A DNA stretch of 29,727 nucleotides from DASQHW01 sp038209365 (GTDB lineage: Bacteria; Actinomycetota; Acidimicrobiia; IMCC26256; PALSA-610), in the NCBI GenBank assembly GCA_038209365.1, contig JBBQXS010000052.1:1-29727 (forward strand), given 5' to 3'. Shown one piece after another: positions 1-7,202 of this stretch. Numbering within the stretch: the stretch's first letter is position 1; each line of letters starts with the position of its first letter. The notes under the pieces were generated by a model. It was not told where the DNA came from. It saw only the letters and a program-made list of their open reading frames with translations, and searched no databases. The translations under genes were made by a program, and so were the position numbers.

Positions 1-945
1 GTTGAGCCGGACGATCGGAGTGTCGGCGAACCGGAGCAGCTCGTCGTACCACTCCACGATCTGGACCCAGTCGGTCTCCTCGACACGCGTCGCGTCGGCA
101 TGGAGCGCGGCGATCGCCGCTTGCGCCTGGTATTCGCCGAGGTGATCGCGCGCGAGCGCAGCTTGTGCGATGTCGATTCCCTCGGCGATGAGCCCGGTGT
201 CCCACTGGCTGCGGTCCTGTTCGGCGAGAGGCACGATGCTTCCGTCCGGTCGGGTGCGGCTGCGGCGGCGGGCATGGTGGAGGAGCATCAGGGCGAGCAA
301 CCCGTGGACCTCGGGATCGTCCACCAAGGCGGCCAGCTGCCGGGTCAGCCGGATCGCTTCGGCCGCGAGATCGATGTCGCCGGAATAGCCCTCGTTGAAG
401 ACGAGGTACAGCACCCGCATCACCGTGCGCACGTCGCCGGGACGCCTCTCCAATCCGGCATCGACACCGGCCCGACCGACGATGCGTTTGGCGCGGCTGA
501 TGCGCTGCGCCATCGTGGGCTCGGGCACGAGGTATGCCTGAGCGATCTGGCGTGTGGTGAGGCCGCCCACCGCTCGGAGGGTCAACGCAACCGCCGATGT
601 GGTGGGCATGTCGGGCTGCGCGCACAGGAAGTAGAGGTGCAACGTGTCGTCGGCGCTCGGGATCGCGCCGGTCGGCGGTTCGGTGTCGAATCGGAGCTCT
701 CGGTCGCGGCGCGCGGCGTCCGACCGCGTCATGTCGAGGAAAGCTCTCCACGCGACCGTGATGAGCCACCCCGTGGGGTCGGCGGGCAACTCGTCGCCCC
801 ACGCGGAGAGCGCCCGGATGAGCGCCTCCTGTACCGCGTCCTCGGCCGTCGCGAAGTCCGCACCGCGACGGACGAGGACGCTCAAGACCCGTGGGACGAG
901 CTCACGTAGCTCGACGTCGTCCACGGTCACCGGGTCCACGGTCAC
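1..945 (-). CDS. ECF sigma factor, ECF42-like (partial, runs off window)
   Basis: The minus-strand frame from GTG at 945 stays open to the window edge, giving 315 codons without a stop, so the C-terminus is missing. The N-terminal sigma-70 region 2 (about residues 10-80) has the usual helix with FATAEDAVQEAL and a WLITVAWR segment. Region 4 (about 110-165) includes LTTRQIAQAYLVPEPTMAQR. A long helical C-terminal extension follows, with VRTVMRVLYLVFNEGYS and LLALMLLHHARR, as in the DUF6596/TPR-like tail of the ECF42 family. ECF42 sigma factors are characteristically encoded beside DGPF (YCII-related) proteins, as here. The GTG start overlaps the stop of the upstream DGPF gene (GTGA), so the two are probably translationally coupled. 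The trigger of the system is unknown. The family assignment is firm; the regulon is inference. Confidence 0.9.
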   Translation of the reverse strand, partial: MTVDPVTVDDVELRELVPRVLSVLVRRGADFATAEDAVQEALIRALSAWGDELPADPTGWLITVAWRAFLDMTRSDAARRDRELRFDTEPPTGAIPSADDTLHLYFLCAQPDMPTTSAVALTLRAVGGLTTRQIAQAYLVPEPTMAQRISRAKRIVGRAGVDAGLERRPGDVRTVMRVLYLVFNEGYSGDIDLAAEAIRLTRQLAALVDDPEVHGLLALMLLHHARRRSRTRPDGSIVPLAEQDRSQWDTGLIAEGIDIAQAALARDHLGEYQAQAAIAALHADATRVEETDWVQIVEWYDELLRFADTPIVRLN

Positions 946-1349
946 TCGGTGACGGTGGGCGGCGCGGTCAGGAACGGTCGGACCTCCAGCCATTCGTGGA
1001 TCGGTTCGCCGCCGGCTCCAGGTGCTGCCGACAGCTCACCGGCGAGCTCGATCGCTCGCTCATAGCTGTCGACGTCGATCACCATCCATCCCGCGATCAA
1101 GTCCTTCGTCTCGGCGAACGGGCCGTCGGTGACCGGCGCGCGCCCCTCGCCGTCGTAGCGGACCCACACGCCGTCGGGCGACAGCGCCTGTCCGTCGATG
1201 AACTCGCCGCGACTCTCGAGCCGAGCGGCGAAGTCGTTCATGAACCGGATGTGTGCCTCGACCTCGTCGGGCCTCCACTGGTCCATCGGGACATCGTTGA
1301 CGGCCGCCGGCGCGCCTCGGTAGTGCTTGAGCAACAGGTACTTGGCCAT
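942..1349 (-). CDS. DGPF/YCII-related domain protein
   Basis: A 135-residue protein starting MAKYLLLKHYRG. It carries the family signature VTDGPFAETKDLIAGW (about residues 80-95), which contains the DGPF motif, and ends with a ferredoxin-like half (IDVDSYERAIELAGEL, then EVRPF). The start at 1349 is chosen because an AGGAG sequence lies a few bases upstream and because family members start this way; the frame extends upstream to 1445 but lacks family similarity there. DGPF proteins are small soluble YCII-like proteins of unknown biochemical activity, often encoded with ECF42 sigma factors. This gene is first in a two-gene operon with the sigma factor and sits behind a promoter matching the ECF42 consensus. 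Confidence 0.92.
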   Translation of the reverse strand: MAKYLLLKHYRGAPAAVNDVPMDQWRPDEVEAHIRFMNDFAARLESRGEFIDGQALSPDGVWVRYDGEGRAPVTDGPFAETKDLIAGWMVIDVDSYERAIELAGELSAAPGAGGEPIHEWLEVRPFLTAPPTVTE

Positions 1350-1397
1350 GGTGTGCTCCTTGTGTGACGCCGGCCCTGCCGGCCGGATGTTCCCTGG

Positions 1398-1424
1398 GAC
1401 GGAGCAGGTCCCGCGTTCTCGACA
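1398..1424 (-). promoter_or_regulatory. candidate ECF42-type promoter of the DGPF-sigma operon
   Basis: On the minus strand, TGTCGA (1424-1419) is followed after 17 bases by CGTC (1401-1398). The published ECF42 target consensus is TGTCGA at -35 and CGA/TC at -10, so both elements match. The start codon of the DGPF gene lies about 50 bases downstream with a separate ribosome-binding site. This suggests autoregulation of the operon by its own sigma factor. Confidence 0.65.
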
Positions 1425-1460
1425 TCGTCGCCTGGAATTCGCCATGAGGGCGCTCGGTAC

Positions 1461-2804
1461 TCAGGTTGCGTCAGCGGAGCCTCGTCCGGGGCGGGGGCCG
1501 CGCGATGCGCGCCACATCTCTATGGCTTCGTGGTGGTCGATGATCGGCTCCGAATATCTCGTCATTCGGCGCACGTCGAACGGAGGATCATGGATGTCGA
1601 CGTCGGGCGGGACGTCACGAAGCTCGCGGATCCACCGGCGCACGTACACGCCGCCGGGGTCGTGATCCCGGCCCTGGAGAGTCGGGTTGAGCACACGGTG
1701 GGGATTCGCGTCGGTGCCCGTGCCCGCGACCCATTGCCAGTTCAGCTGGTTGTTCGCGACATCGCCGTCGACGAGAAGATCCATGAAGTGGCGTGCACCT
1801 TCCCGCCAGTCGATGCGCAGGTCACGCGTGAGGAACGACGCGACGACCATGCGCACGCGGTTGTGCATCCAACCCTCGGCGTGCAGTTGCCGCATGCCGG
1901 CGTCGACGAACGGGAAGCCGGTGCGACCTGCCTTCCATGCTTCGAAGTCGCCGGGCGCGTCGCGCCACACCGGCGCGGTGCCCGGACGGAGATCGTCGTG
2001 CGCGACGGCCGGTCGCCACGACAGCAATTGCGCGTAGAAGTCGCGCCAGCAGAGTTGGCGCAGGAGCTCGGTGCTCCCGGTCCGGTCCCACAGGCGGCTC
2101 GCCACTTCCAACGCCGACACGCACCCGAAATGGAGATACGGCGAGAGCCGCGACGTCTCATCGGCACCGGGATCGTCGCGCCGTGCCGCGTACCCCCGCA
2201 GGCCGCGGGCCGTCCACGCTTTCAGCCGCGCCAGCCCTGCGCGCTCGCCCCCCTGCCACGTGCCGGGAGAGGCGCCGCGCGGAAGCGCCCCGATCTCGAC
2301 GTCCTCCGGCAGGGACATCCGGCGGGGGAGTGGCGCGAGCCCGCGCCACGACGCGTCGAGCCAACGGTTGTAGTACGGGGCGAACACGACGAAGGGCTTG
2401 CCAAAAGCGGCCGGCGGCACGACGGTGATGCTGTCGTGCGTCGTCACGTCCATCGGAGCAGCGGACTGCAATCTTGCGAGGCGTGCTTGCGCGTAGCCGC
2501 TGATGTCGCGAGCGACGTGAATGGTCGTCGCATCACCTTGTTTGGCGACGCGCAGTACCTCCTCGACCCAATCGCCGCGCCGCACGAACAATGCGCCACC
2601 GCGTTCGCGCAACGACTGGTCGAGATCGCGCAGCGATTCAGCGAGAAAACCGAATCGATTCGGGCGTCCGTGCGACGTGAGCAAGAGCGTGTTGTCCAGC
2701 ACGAAGAGCGGCACGACGCGATCGGCAGCGGCACGCGCGCCCGCCAGCACAGGGTTGTCGCGCACTCGGAGATCGCGAGTGAACAATGCGATCGCGGTAC
2801 GCAC
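1461..2804 (-). CDS. phr: deoxyribodipyrimidine photolyase (class I, cryptochrome/photolyase family)
   Basis: A 447-residue flavoprotein predicted to repair cyclobutane pyrimidine dimers with blue light. The N-terminal antenna-binding Rossmann-type domain starts TAIALFTRDLRVRDNP (residues 2-17). The C-terminal FAD domain has SRLSPYLHFG (218-227), WRDFY (253-257), TGFPFVDAGMRQL (295-307), HNRVRM (314-319) and the NNQLNWQW...GTGTDANP segment (351-368), all typical of the class I family. The length is normal. GTG at 2804 is chosen over the longer frame to 2843 because family similarity begins there, and because a TACGCT hexamer ends exactly 6 bases upstream, fitting a leaderless mRNA. It is divergent from rsgA with only 23 bp between them. 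Substrate class (CPD rather than 6-4) is inferred from overall family resemblance. Confidence 0.94.
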   Translation of the reverse strand: MRTAIALFTRDLRVRDNPVLAGARAAADRVVPLFVLDNTLLLTSHGRPNRFGFLAESLRDLDQSLRERGGALFVRRGDWVEEVLRVAKQGDATTIHVARDISGYAQARLARLQSAAPMDVTTHDSITVVPPAAFGKPFVVFAPYYNRWLDASWRGLAPLPRRMSLPEDVEIGALPRGASPGTWQGGERAGLARLKAWTARGLRGYAARRDDPGADETSRLSPYLHFGCVSALEVASRLWDRTGSTELLRQLCWRDFYAQLLSWRPAVAHDDLRPGTAPVWRDAPGDFEAWKAGRTGFPFVDAGMRQLHAEGWMHNRVRMVVASFLTRDLRIDWREGARHFMDLLVDGDVANNQLNWQWVAGTGTDANPHRVLNPTLQGRDHDPGGVYVRRWIRELRDVPPDVDIHDPPFDVRRMTRYSEPIIDHHEAIEMWRASRGPRPGRGSADAT

Positions 2805-2810
2805 GGAGCG

Positions 2811-2820
2811 AGCGTACGCT
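2811..2820. promoter_or_regulatory. palindromic bidirectional -10 element between phr and rsgA
   Basis: AGCGTACGCT is a perfect 10-bp palindrome in the 23-bp gap between the divergent starts at 2804 and 2828. Read on each strand it gives TACGCT, a TAnnnT -10 hexamer, ending 6 bases before the photolyase GTG and 7 bases before the rsgA ATG. This is the spacing of leaderless actinobacterial promoters. No convincing -35 is visible on either side; such elements would lie inside the opposite gene. Confidence 0.55.
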
Positions 2821-2827
2821 GATCCGG

Positions 2828-3859
2828 ATGGTTGATCCTGCAACTCACGCGCTCGCAGCGCTTGGATGGGACGACCGGCTCGCGGCGCTGGTCGTCGACG
2901 CCGGCCGTTCCGCGGCAGCGCCGGGCCGCGTGGCGCGGGTCGACATGGGTCTGGTCACGGTCCTCACCGGCGATGGATCCGTACGCGCGACTCCCGGTGA
3001 CGATCATGTCGCGACGGGCGACTGGGTGCTCGTCGAGGAGGCTCGGGTCGTGTCGGTGCTGCCTCGTCGTTCGGTCTTCACGCGAGGCGACCCGATGGAA
3101 GGGGCGGCGCGTGGTCCGCAGGTGGTTGCCGCCAACATCGACGTCGTGTTGATCGTCCAATCCCTGACGAGTGGACCGAACGTACGGCGGCTCGAGCGCG
3201 AGCTCGTGCTGGCATTCGAGAGTGGCGCGACGCCCGTGGTGGTGCTCAACAAGGCGGATCTCGTCGACGCGCAGGAGGCCGCCGCCGCGGCATCGACCGC
3301 AGCGGACGTGGCTGCCGGTGTCGATGTGGTGCTCGTCAGCGCGAGCCGGGGCGACGGCGTGGATCGACTGCGCGCGCTCGCGGACGGGAACCGGACGCTC
3401 GCGTTGATCGGCGCGTCCGGTGTCGGCAAGTCGACGCTGGTAAACGCGCTCGTCGGCACGGACGTGCAAGCGACAAGTAACGTGCGCGAGAGCGATCAGC
3501 GTGGTCGCCACACGACAACGGCGCGCGAGCTGGTGCTTCTTCCCCACGGTGGCGTGCTCGTCGACACTCCCGGCCTGCGCGCGGTGTCACTGTGGGAAGC
3601 CGACGAGGGGCTCAGTCGCGCCTTCGCGGACATCGAGGAGCTGGCCGCAACTTGCCGCTTTCGCAATTGCTCCCACACGCTCGAACCCGGCTGCGCGATA
3701 CGCGCCGCGATGGTGTCGGGTGAGCTGGACCCTGCTCGCTTCGAGAACTACACACGGCTCGACACCGAGCTCGATGCCGCGCAAAGGAAACGAGAGGCGC
3801 GCATCGCGAGCAAGGGTCAGCGTCAGCTGTACGGGAAGATCTCGCGCAAGACGCGCTAG
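2828..3859 (+). CDS. rsgA: ribosome small subunit-dependent GTPase A
   Basis: A 343-residue circularly permuted GTPase that acts late in 30S subunit maturation. An N-terminal OB-fold (about residues 30-90) is followed by G4 NKAD (141-144), G1 GASGVGKS (195-202) and G3 DTPG (246-249), the permuted order that defines the family. The C-terminal zinc finger ligands are C276, C281, H283 and C289. The ATG at 2828 is preferred to the upstream in-frame start at 2786, which would overlap phr; only the first 14 codons differ. No Shine-Dalgarno is present and a TACGCT hexamer lies 7 bases upstream, so the mRNA is probably leaderless. The stop overlaps by 4 bp the stop of the convergent ACT-domain gene. 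Confidence 0.95.
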   Translation: MVDPATHALAALGWDDRLAALVVDAGRSAAAPGRVARVDMGLVTVLTGDGSVRATPGDDHVATGDWVLVEEARVVSVLPRRSVFTRGDPMEGAARGPQVVAANIDVVLIVQSLTSGPNVRRLERELVLAFESGATPVVVLNKADLVDAQEAAAAASTAADVAAGVDVVLVSASRGDGVDRLRALADGNRTLALIGASGVGKSTLVNALVGTDVQATSNVRESDQRGRHTTTARELVLLPHGGVLVDTPGLRAVSLWEADEGLSRAFADIEELAATCRFRNCSHTLEPGCAIRAAMVSGELDPARFENYTRLDTELDAAQRKREARIASKGQRQLYGKISRKTR

Positions 3860-4494
3860 CCCTCGAGGATTTCCGCGACGCGGTCGGCGATGCGCGCGAG
3901 TGCAAGCAGCTGTCGACGCTCCCGTCGCCGGAACGGATGCCCCTCGCGCCCGACGAGGAGCACCAGATTGCTGGTGGCCAGGGGTGCGACCGCGAGATCG
4001 TCGGGGCCGGTCTCGCCCGCCGCCACCGCCGGCGATGCCGCCGTGCCTGCGGCCAGCGCCTGCAGCACGGACGCCGCCGGCGCGCCCGCGCCTGCGCACG
4101 CCAGGGTTTCGGTGCCGCGCACAATCGTCGCCCAATCGGCCGCGAACTCGTTCCGGACACTCTCCACGAGCCGCCGCGCGAGCTCGCGGCGGTCCGCGGC
4201 CGCGCACACGGTTTCCACCGACTCGAGCGCGTCGAGACGCGGGTCGGGAAAGCGCTCGACGCGGCGGCACTCTTCGACCGACGCGCCGTCGACCTCTTCG
4301 ATCTCGCGCACGAGGAGCGGCACGATGTCGTCGCTCGGCAACACGACGGCGAACTCGTCGACCGCAACGCGCTCGCTGCGCTCCAGGACGTCGACGCCGA
4401 CGATGTCGCCGCCGATCGCACCGATGCGGGACGCCACGAGACCGAGCGCGCCCGGACGGTCGGGGAGCCACACCCGCACGAGGAGGTTCGGCAC
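3856..4494 (-). CDS. ACT-domain protein with degenerate GAF-like C-terminal half
   Basis: A 212-residue soluble protein. Residues 1-75 form an ACT domain (LLVRVWLPDRPGALGLVASR, then IGAIGGDIVGVDVLE), the fold that binds amino acids or other small ligands in regulatory proteins. Residues about 100-210 have the pattern of a degenerate GAF-like domain, ending in a helix RRERRQLLALARIADRVAEIL. No catalytic domain is present, so a small-molecule sensor is the likely role, but the ligand and partner are unknown. The start is GTG at 4494; a TAATCT hexamer ends 6 bases upstream and there is no ribosome-binding site, so translation is probably leaderless. Confidence 0.75.
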   Translation of the reverse strand: MPNLLVRVWLPDRPGALGLVASRIGAIGGDIVGVDVLERSERVAVDEFAVVLPSDDIVPLLVREIEEVDGASVEECRRVERFPDPRLDALESVETVCAAADRRELARRLVESVRNEFAADWATIVRGTETLACAGAGAPAASVLQALAAGTAASPAVAAGETGPDDLAVAPLATSNLVLLVGREGHPFRRRERRQLLALARIADRVAEILEG

Positions 4495-4500
4495 GAGGGA

Positions 4501-4506
4501 AGATTA
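4501..4506 (-). promoter_or_regulatory. candidate leaderless -10 (TAATCT) of the ACT-domain gene
   Basis: On the minus strand TAATCT ends 6 bases before the GTG at 4494. No Shine-Dalgarno sequence lies between them. The position fits transcription starting at the start codon itself. Confidence 0.45.
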
Positions 4507-4576
4507 CGGTGTCGTGACGCGCCGAGCACCGTCCCGCAACACGCCGTTCATGCGCAGTTCTTCTCGTACACTCAGC

Positions 4577-4724
4577 GTGCGGACGCAGCGAAGCCAGGGA
4601 CGGCGAAGCGAGGGAGCCATGTTGCGTGCGGACGCAGCGAAGCAAGGGACGGCGAAGCGAGGGAGCCATGTTGCGTGCGGACGCAGCGAAGCCAGGGATG
4701 GCGAGCGAGGGAGCTTGATGTTGG
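4577..4724 (+). repeat. three tandem ~49-bp repeats carrying SD-ATG modules, upstream of nadD
   Basis: Units begin at 4577, 4626 and 4675 with GTGCGGACGCAGCGAAGC. Copies 1 and 2 (49 bp each) differ at a single base; copy 3 has a few changes and small indels. Every unit ends with GAGGGAG followed by ATG (4619, 4668 and 4718). The ATG of copy 1 is in frame with nadD and would add 33 codons. The ATG of copy 2 opens a 16-codon reading frame whose TGA (4716-4718) overlaps the nadD ATG. The ATG of copy 3 is the nadD start. A TACACT hexamer at 4567-4572 just before copy 1 could be the -10 of the operon. There are no unique spacers, so this is not a CRISPR array. Confidence 0.9.
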
Positions 4725-5296
4725 AGCGGCTGGGCGTACTGGGCGGCACGTTCGACCCCGTCCATGTCGGCCATCTCGTTGCCGCGACTGCCGCGCGACA
4801 TCATCTCGCGCTGACGCGTGTGCTGCTCGTCGTCGCCGGAGACCCATGGCAGAAGCACGGTGAGGTCGTTGCGCCTGCCGAGGCGCGCTACGAGATGGTC
4901 GCCGCCGCGATCGACGGCGCGGAGGGGCTCGAGGCATCGCGCCTCGAGATCGACCGACCCGGCCCCACGTACACGATCGACACCATCGACGCGCTGCAAT
5001 CGCCCGATCGCGAGCTGTTCCTCATCATGGGTGCCGACGTTGCCGGGAGGATCGATACCTGGCATCGCGTGGACGAGCTGCGCGACGCGGTGACGCTGGC
5101 GATCGTCGGCCGGGAGGACGCGCCGCCCACGGCGCCTCCCGACCGTTGGAAGGCCGTGCCGGTCCCGATGCCTCGCATCGACGTGTCCTCGACCAGCCTG
5201 CGGCGACGTATCGCCGAGGGAGCGCCGGTCGAGTTCCTGATCCCGTTGCCGGCGGTACGTGTGCTGCGCGCACACGATCTCTACACTGCGAGGTGA
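4718..5296 (+). CDS. nadD: nicotinate-nucleotide adenylyltransferase
   Basis: A 192-residue nucleotidyltransferase of NAD biosynthesis that joins nicotinate mononucleotide and ATP to give nicotinate adenine dinucleotide. The N-terminal GGTFDPVHVGHL (residues 9-20) is the adenylyl-transfer motif with its HxGH, and the late SSTSLRRR segment matches the ISSTxIR motif. Length is normal for the family. ATG at 4718 is chosen because GAGGGAG precedes it and homologues begin LGVLGGTFDP. An in-frame ATG at 4619 inside the repeats is an alternative start. nadD begins a three-gene operon with overlapping junctions; the next gene starts in the last base of its stop (TGATG). nadD beside rsfS is a widely conserved bacterial arrangement. 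Confidence 0.95.
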   Translation: MLERLGVLGGTFDPVHVGHLVAATAARHHLALTRVLLVVAGDPWQKHGEVVAPAEARYEMVAAAIDGAEGLEASRLEIDRPGPTYTIDTIDALQSPDRELFLIMGADVAGRIDTWHRVDELRDAVTLAIVGREDAPPTAPPDRWKAVPVPMPRIDVSSTSLRRRIAEGAPVEFLIPLPAVRVLRAHDLYTAR

Positions 5297-5490
5297 TGAC
5301 CGAGGGTCGCCGCGACCGCGCGCACAACACGAAGCGCCGTGCTGATCTTTGGACTGCCTTGCTCGTCGTCGTGCTCGCCGCAGCGGGGGGCATCCTCGCC
5401 GGCCGCTCCGGTACGCCGAAGTCGTGGGAGCATCCCGCCCCGGGTGCGCCAGGCGGACCGAAGCTCGTCCAGTCGCTGGGGAGCCCGTGA
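5296..5490 (+). CDS. small single-pass membrane protein between nadD and rsfS
   Basis: A 64-residue protein starting MTEGRRDRAHNTKRR. A basic N-terminus is followed by one hydrophobic segment (about residues 18-36) and a short Pro/Gly-rich tail, so the tail is predicted to face outside. The ATG overlaps the nadD stop and its TGA overlaps the rsfS GTG, so all three genes are likely translated in a coupled way. I do not recognise a family. Its tight packing between two conserved genes supports a real gene. Confidence 0.65.
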   Translation: MTEGRRDRAHNTKRRADLWTALLVVVLAAAGGILAGRSGTPKSWEHPAPGAPGGPKLVQSLGSP

Positions 5491-5852
5491 CGGGGGACAC
5501 CCGGACGAACGACCTCGCGCGCCTCGCAGCCCGGGCGGCCGACGCCAAGAAGGGTGACGATATCGTCATCCTGGACGTCGGCGACATCATCGGCATCGTC
5601 GACAGCTTCGTCATCACCAGCGCATCGAACACGCGGCTCGTCCGCACGATCGTGGAAGAAGTCCAACGGCGAGTGCACGAAGAAGCCGGGATCAAGCCAC
5701 GCGCGGTCGAAGGGCTCGACGACTACTCGTGGGTGCTCATCGACTACGGCGACTTCGTCGTGCACGTGTTCCTCACCGAGACCCGCGAGTTCTACGCGCT
5801 CGAGCGCCTGTGGGCTGACGCGGCCCGTGTCCAGTGGGAAGCCGCGGTGTGA
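5487..5852 (+). CDS. rsfS: ribosomal silencing factor RsfS (Iojap/YbeB)
   Basis: A 121-residue protein that binds ribosomal protein uL14 and blocks subunit joining when nutrients are low. Visible family features are DIVILDVGDIIGIVDSFVIT, the SNTRLVRTIVEEV helix, and GLDDYSWVLIDYGDFVVHVF near the C-terminus. The start is GTG at 5487, overlapping the previous stop (GTGA); the reading frame upstream has no family similarity. It is the last gene of the nadD operon. The neighbouring convergent gene ends only 1 bp away, with no visible terminator between. Confidence 0.95.
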   Translation: MTGDTRTNDLARLAARAADAKKGDDIVILDVGDIIGIVDSFVITSASNTRLVRTIVEEVQRRVHEEAGIKPRAVEGLDDYSWVLIDYGDFVVHVFLTETREFYALERLWADAARVQWEAAV

Positions 5853-5853
5853 G

Positions 5854-6537
5854 TCACACCGGCATGCGCGCGATCGCCCGTATCGTCTTGTGCGCATCCC
5901 AGCTTGCGTAGCCGATCCCGACGAGTGGCACGACGCCGCGCGACCAGCGCCGCAGCATGCGCCGGGTCAACGCCTTTGCCGCGAGCTTCGTGACCCGGAC
6001 ATCTTCGCGACCGGTCATCGCGCGCAGCACGTCGCGAGTCACGGAGGCGGGATCGGCTACGTGCCCGGCGCGCTCCAGCATGTGGACGCGCAGCGACACC
6101 GCGATATAGGCCTCGAGCGCGAGTGCGCCGAACGATGCTGCGACGACGAGCGGCAGCGTCGGTGCGGCGGCGCCGTTGACGCCCGGGATGAGCAAGGCGA
6201 TCGCTTCCATCTCCTCGACCGCCGCTGCCGTACCGGCGATCGCGGCCACCGTGGCGTATGCGCGGGCCGGGGTGCGGGAAGGAAACGGATGGTGCACGAG
6301 CGTTGGTGCGATGTTCTCGAACAGATGCTCGATCTCGTGCTCGAGGGCAGCGACCGCCTGCCGCGGCGACCGTGACCGTCGCAGCCTGACGACCGCGGCG
6401 CGCAATTCCGAGGCGGCGGTGGGCGGGAGGCTGCTCCACAGCTCGCGCAGTCGTGCCTGTGCGGCCCGCGCGATCGCGGCGGATGGGCGTCGCCGGTTCG
6501 GGTCGGGAGGAGGTTCCCACACGTCGTGTGCAGCCAT
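5854..6537 (-). CDS. uncharacterised hydrophobic protein, possibly EcsC-like
   Basis: A 227-residue protein with a soluble N-terminus (MAAHDVWEPPPDPNRR), a helical region containing AALEHEIEHLFENIAP, two hydrophobic stretches (ARAYATVAAIAGTAAA, then TLPLVVAASFGALALEAYIA) and a C-terminal GVVPLVGIGYASWDAHKTIR. The glycine-rich end after a basic helix recalls EcsC-family proteins, but the match is weak and no function is assigned. ATG at 6537 is chosen because GGAG lies upstream; the frame extends to 6744 without a sensible start. It is convergent with rsfS and divergent from the Nramp operon. Confidence 0.6.
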   Translation of the reverse strand: MAAHDVWEPPPDPNRRRPSAAIARAAQARLRELWSSLPPTAASELRAAVVRLRRSRSPRQAVAALEHEIEHLFENIAPTLVHHPFPSRTPARAYATVAAIAGTAAAVEEMEAIALLIPGVNGAAAPTLPLVVAASFGALALEAYIAVSLRVHMLERAGHVADPASVTRDVLRAMTGREDVRVTKLAAKALTRRMLRRWSRGVVPLVGIGYASWDAHKTIRAIARMPV

Positions 6538-6573
6538 AGCTCTCCGCAACGCTATTCCCCGCTTCCGCTTTCG

Positions 6574-6579
6574 ATTATC
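6574..6579 (-). promoter_or_regulatory. weak candidate -10 (GATAAT) for the 5854-6537 gene
   Basis: Minus-strand GATAAT lies about 36 bases before the ATG at 6537, leaving room for the GGAG ribosome-binding site. A TTGCCG upstream at a spacing of about 19 bases is a poor -35. The call rests mainly on the -10. Confidence 0.25.
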
Positions 6580-6671
6580 ACCGGAGGGGTAGAGCGAGCG
6601 GCAACCTTGCAGTCGTTGCGTTCGGGAACGTTGTGCTCGGGAGGGCTCGTGCACGTCGGAAGTGGCCACTG

Positions 6672-7202
6672 GTGAGTCGCGTCGACCCGTCGAAGATCGA
6701 CGAGGCCACTGCCGAGACGAGAAGGCGTGCTCGCCGCACGACACCCGGCATCGCCGTGATGCTCGTCATCGTCGTCTCGTTGGCGGTTCTTGCCTGGCGA
6801 ATGGTGCCGCATCCGGTCGGCGCGGCGCGCACTTACGGCAAGTACCAAGGCAAGGCGGTCACGACTGCCAAGTCCGCGTTGTCGAATGTCGAGACCGTGC
6901 GGCTCGCCGCGCGGACCGCGGCCGCGGGGAATGCCTTCGGGCCGTACACGACGGTCGTGATCTCGGATGCGGAAGAGGGTCTGAGCGGTGTCCAAGGCAC
7001 GTTCGACTCGATCCAGCCGCCCGACGACCGCGCCGATGCATTGGCGCAAGACCTCGACGCGCTCTTGTCCGACGCGCTCGAACACGTGCGCGAGGCGCGT
7101 GTCGCGGTGCGTCGCGGGGTGCTCGACGAGCTTGCGACGGTTGCCGAGCCGCTCACAGACGACGCGGGCAAGCTCGATGCGTTCAAAGAGCAGCATTCAT
7201 GA
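6672..7202 (+). CDS. membrane-anchored protein of unknown function, first gene of Nramp operon
   Basis: A 176-residue protein: a cytoplasmic basic N-terminus (residues 1-24), one membrane segment (about 26-43, IAVMLVIVVSLAVLAW), and an outside domain that looks mostly helical. The start is GTG at 6672 with GGAAG upstream. I do not recognise a domain. Its stop overlaps the start of the transporter gene (ATGA), which points to joint expression and perhaps physical partnership with the transporter. Confidence 0.65.
   Translation: MSRVDPSKIDEATAETRRRARRTTPGIAVMLVIVVSLAVLAWRMVPHPVGAARTYGKYQGKAVTTAKSALSNVETVRLAARTAAAGNAFGPYTTVVISDAEEGLSGVQGTFDSIQPPDDRADALAQDLDALLSDALEHVREARVAVRRGVLDELATVAEPLTDDAGKLDAFKEQHS

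Noticed and set aside
100..909. 269-codon plus-strand frame at the left edge
   Set aside because: The opposite strand encodes a clear ECF sigma factor; this frame is its shadow.
1530..2822. 430-codon plus-strand open frame
   Set aside because: It is the antisense of the photolyase gene, is Arg/Pro/Ala-rich without any family pattern, and arises from GC-rich codon use.
4577..4724. CRISPR array
   Set aside because: Three units are directly adjacent with no unique spacers and no cas genes nearby.
4504..4749. 81-codon minus-strand frame through the 49-bp repeats
   Set aside because: Its repetitive translation follows from the DNA repeat. It has no ribosome-binding site and overlaps the nadD start.
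3587..5695. 702-codon minus-strand open frame
   Set aside because: It crosses rsgA, the ACT gene, the repeats, nadD and rsfS, all of which have clear family motifs; the translation is low-complexity.
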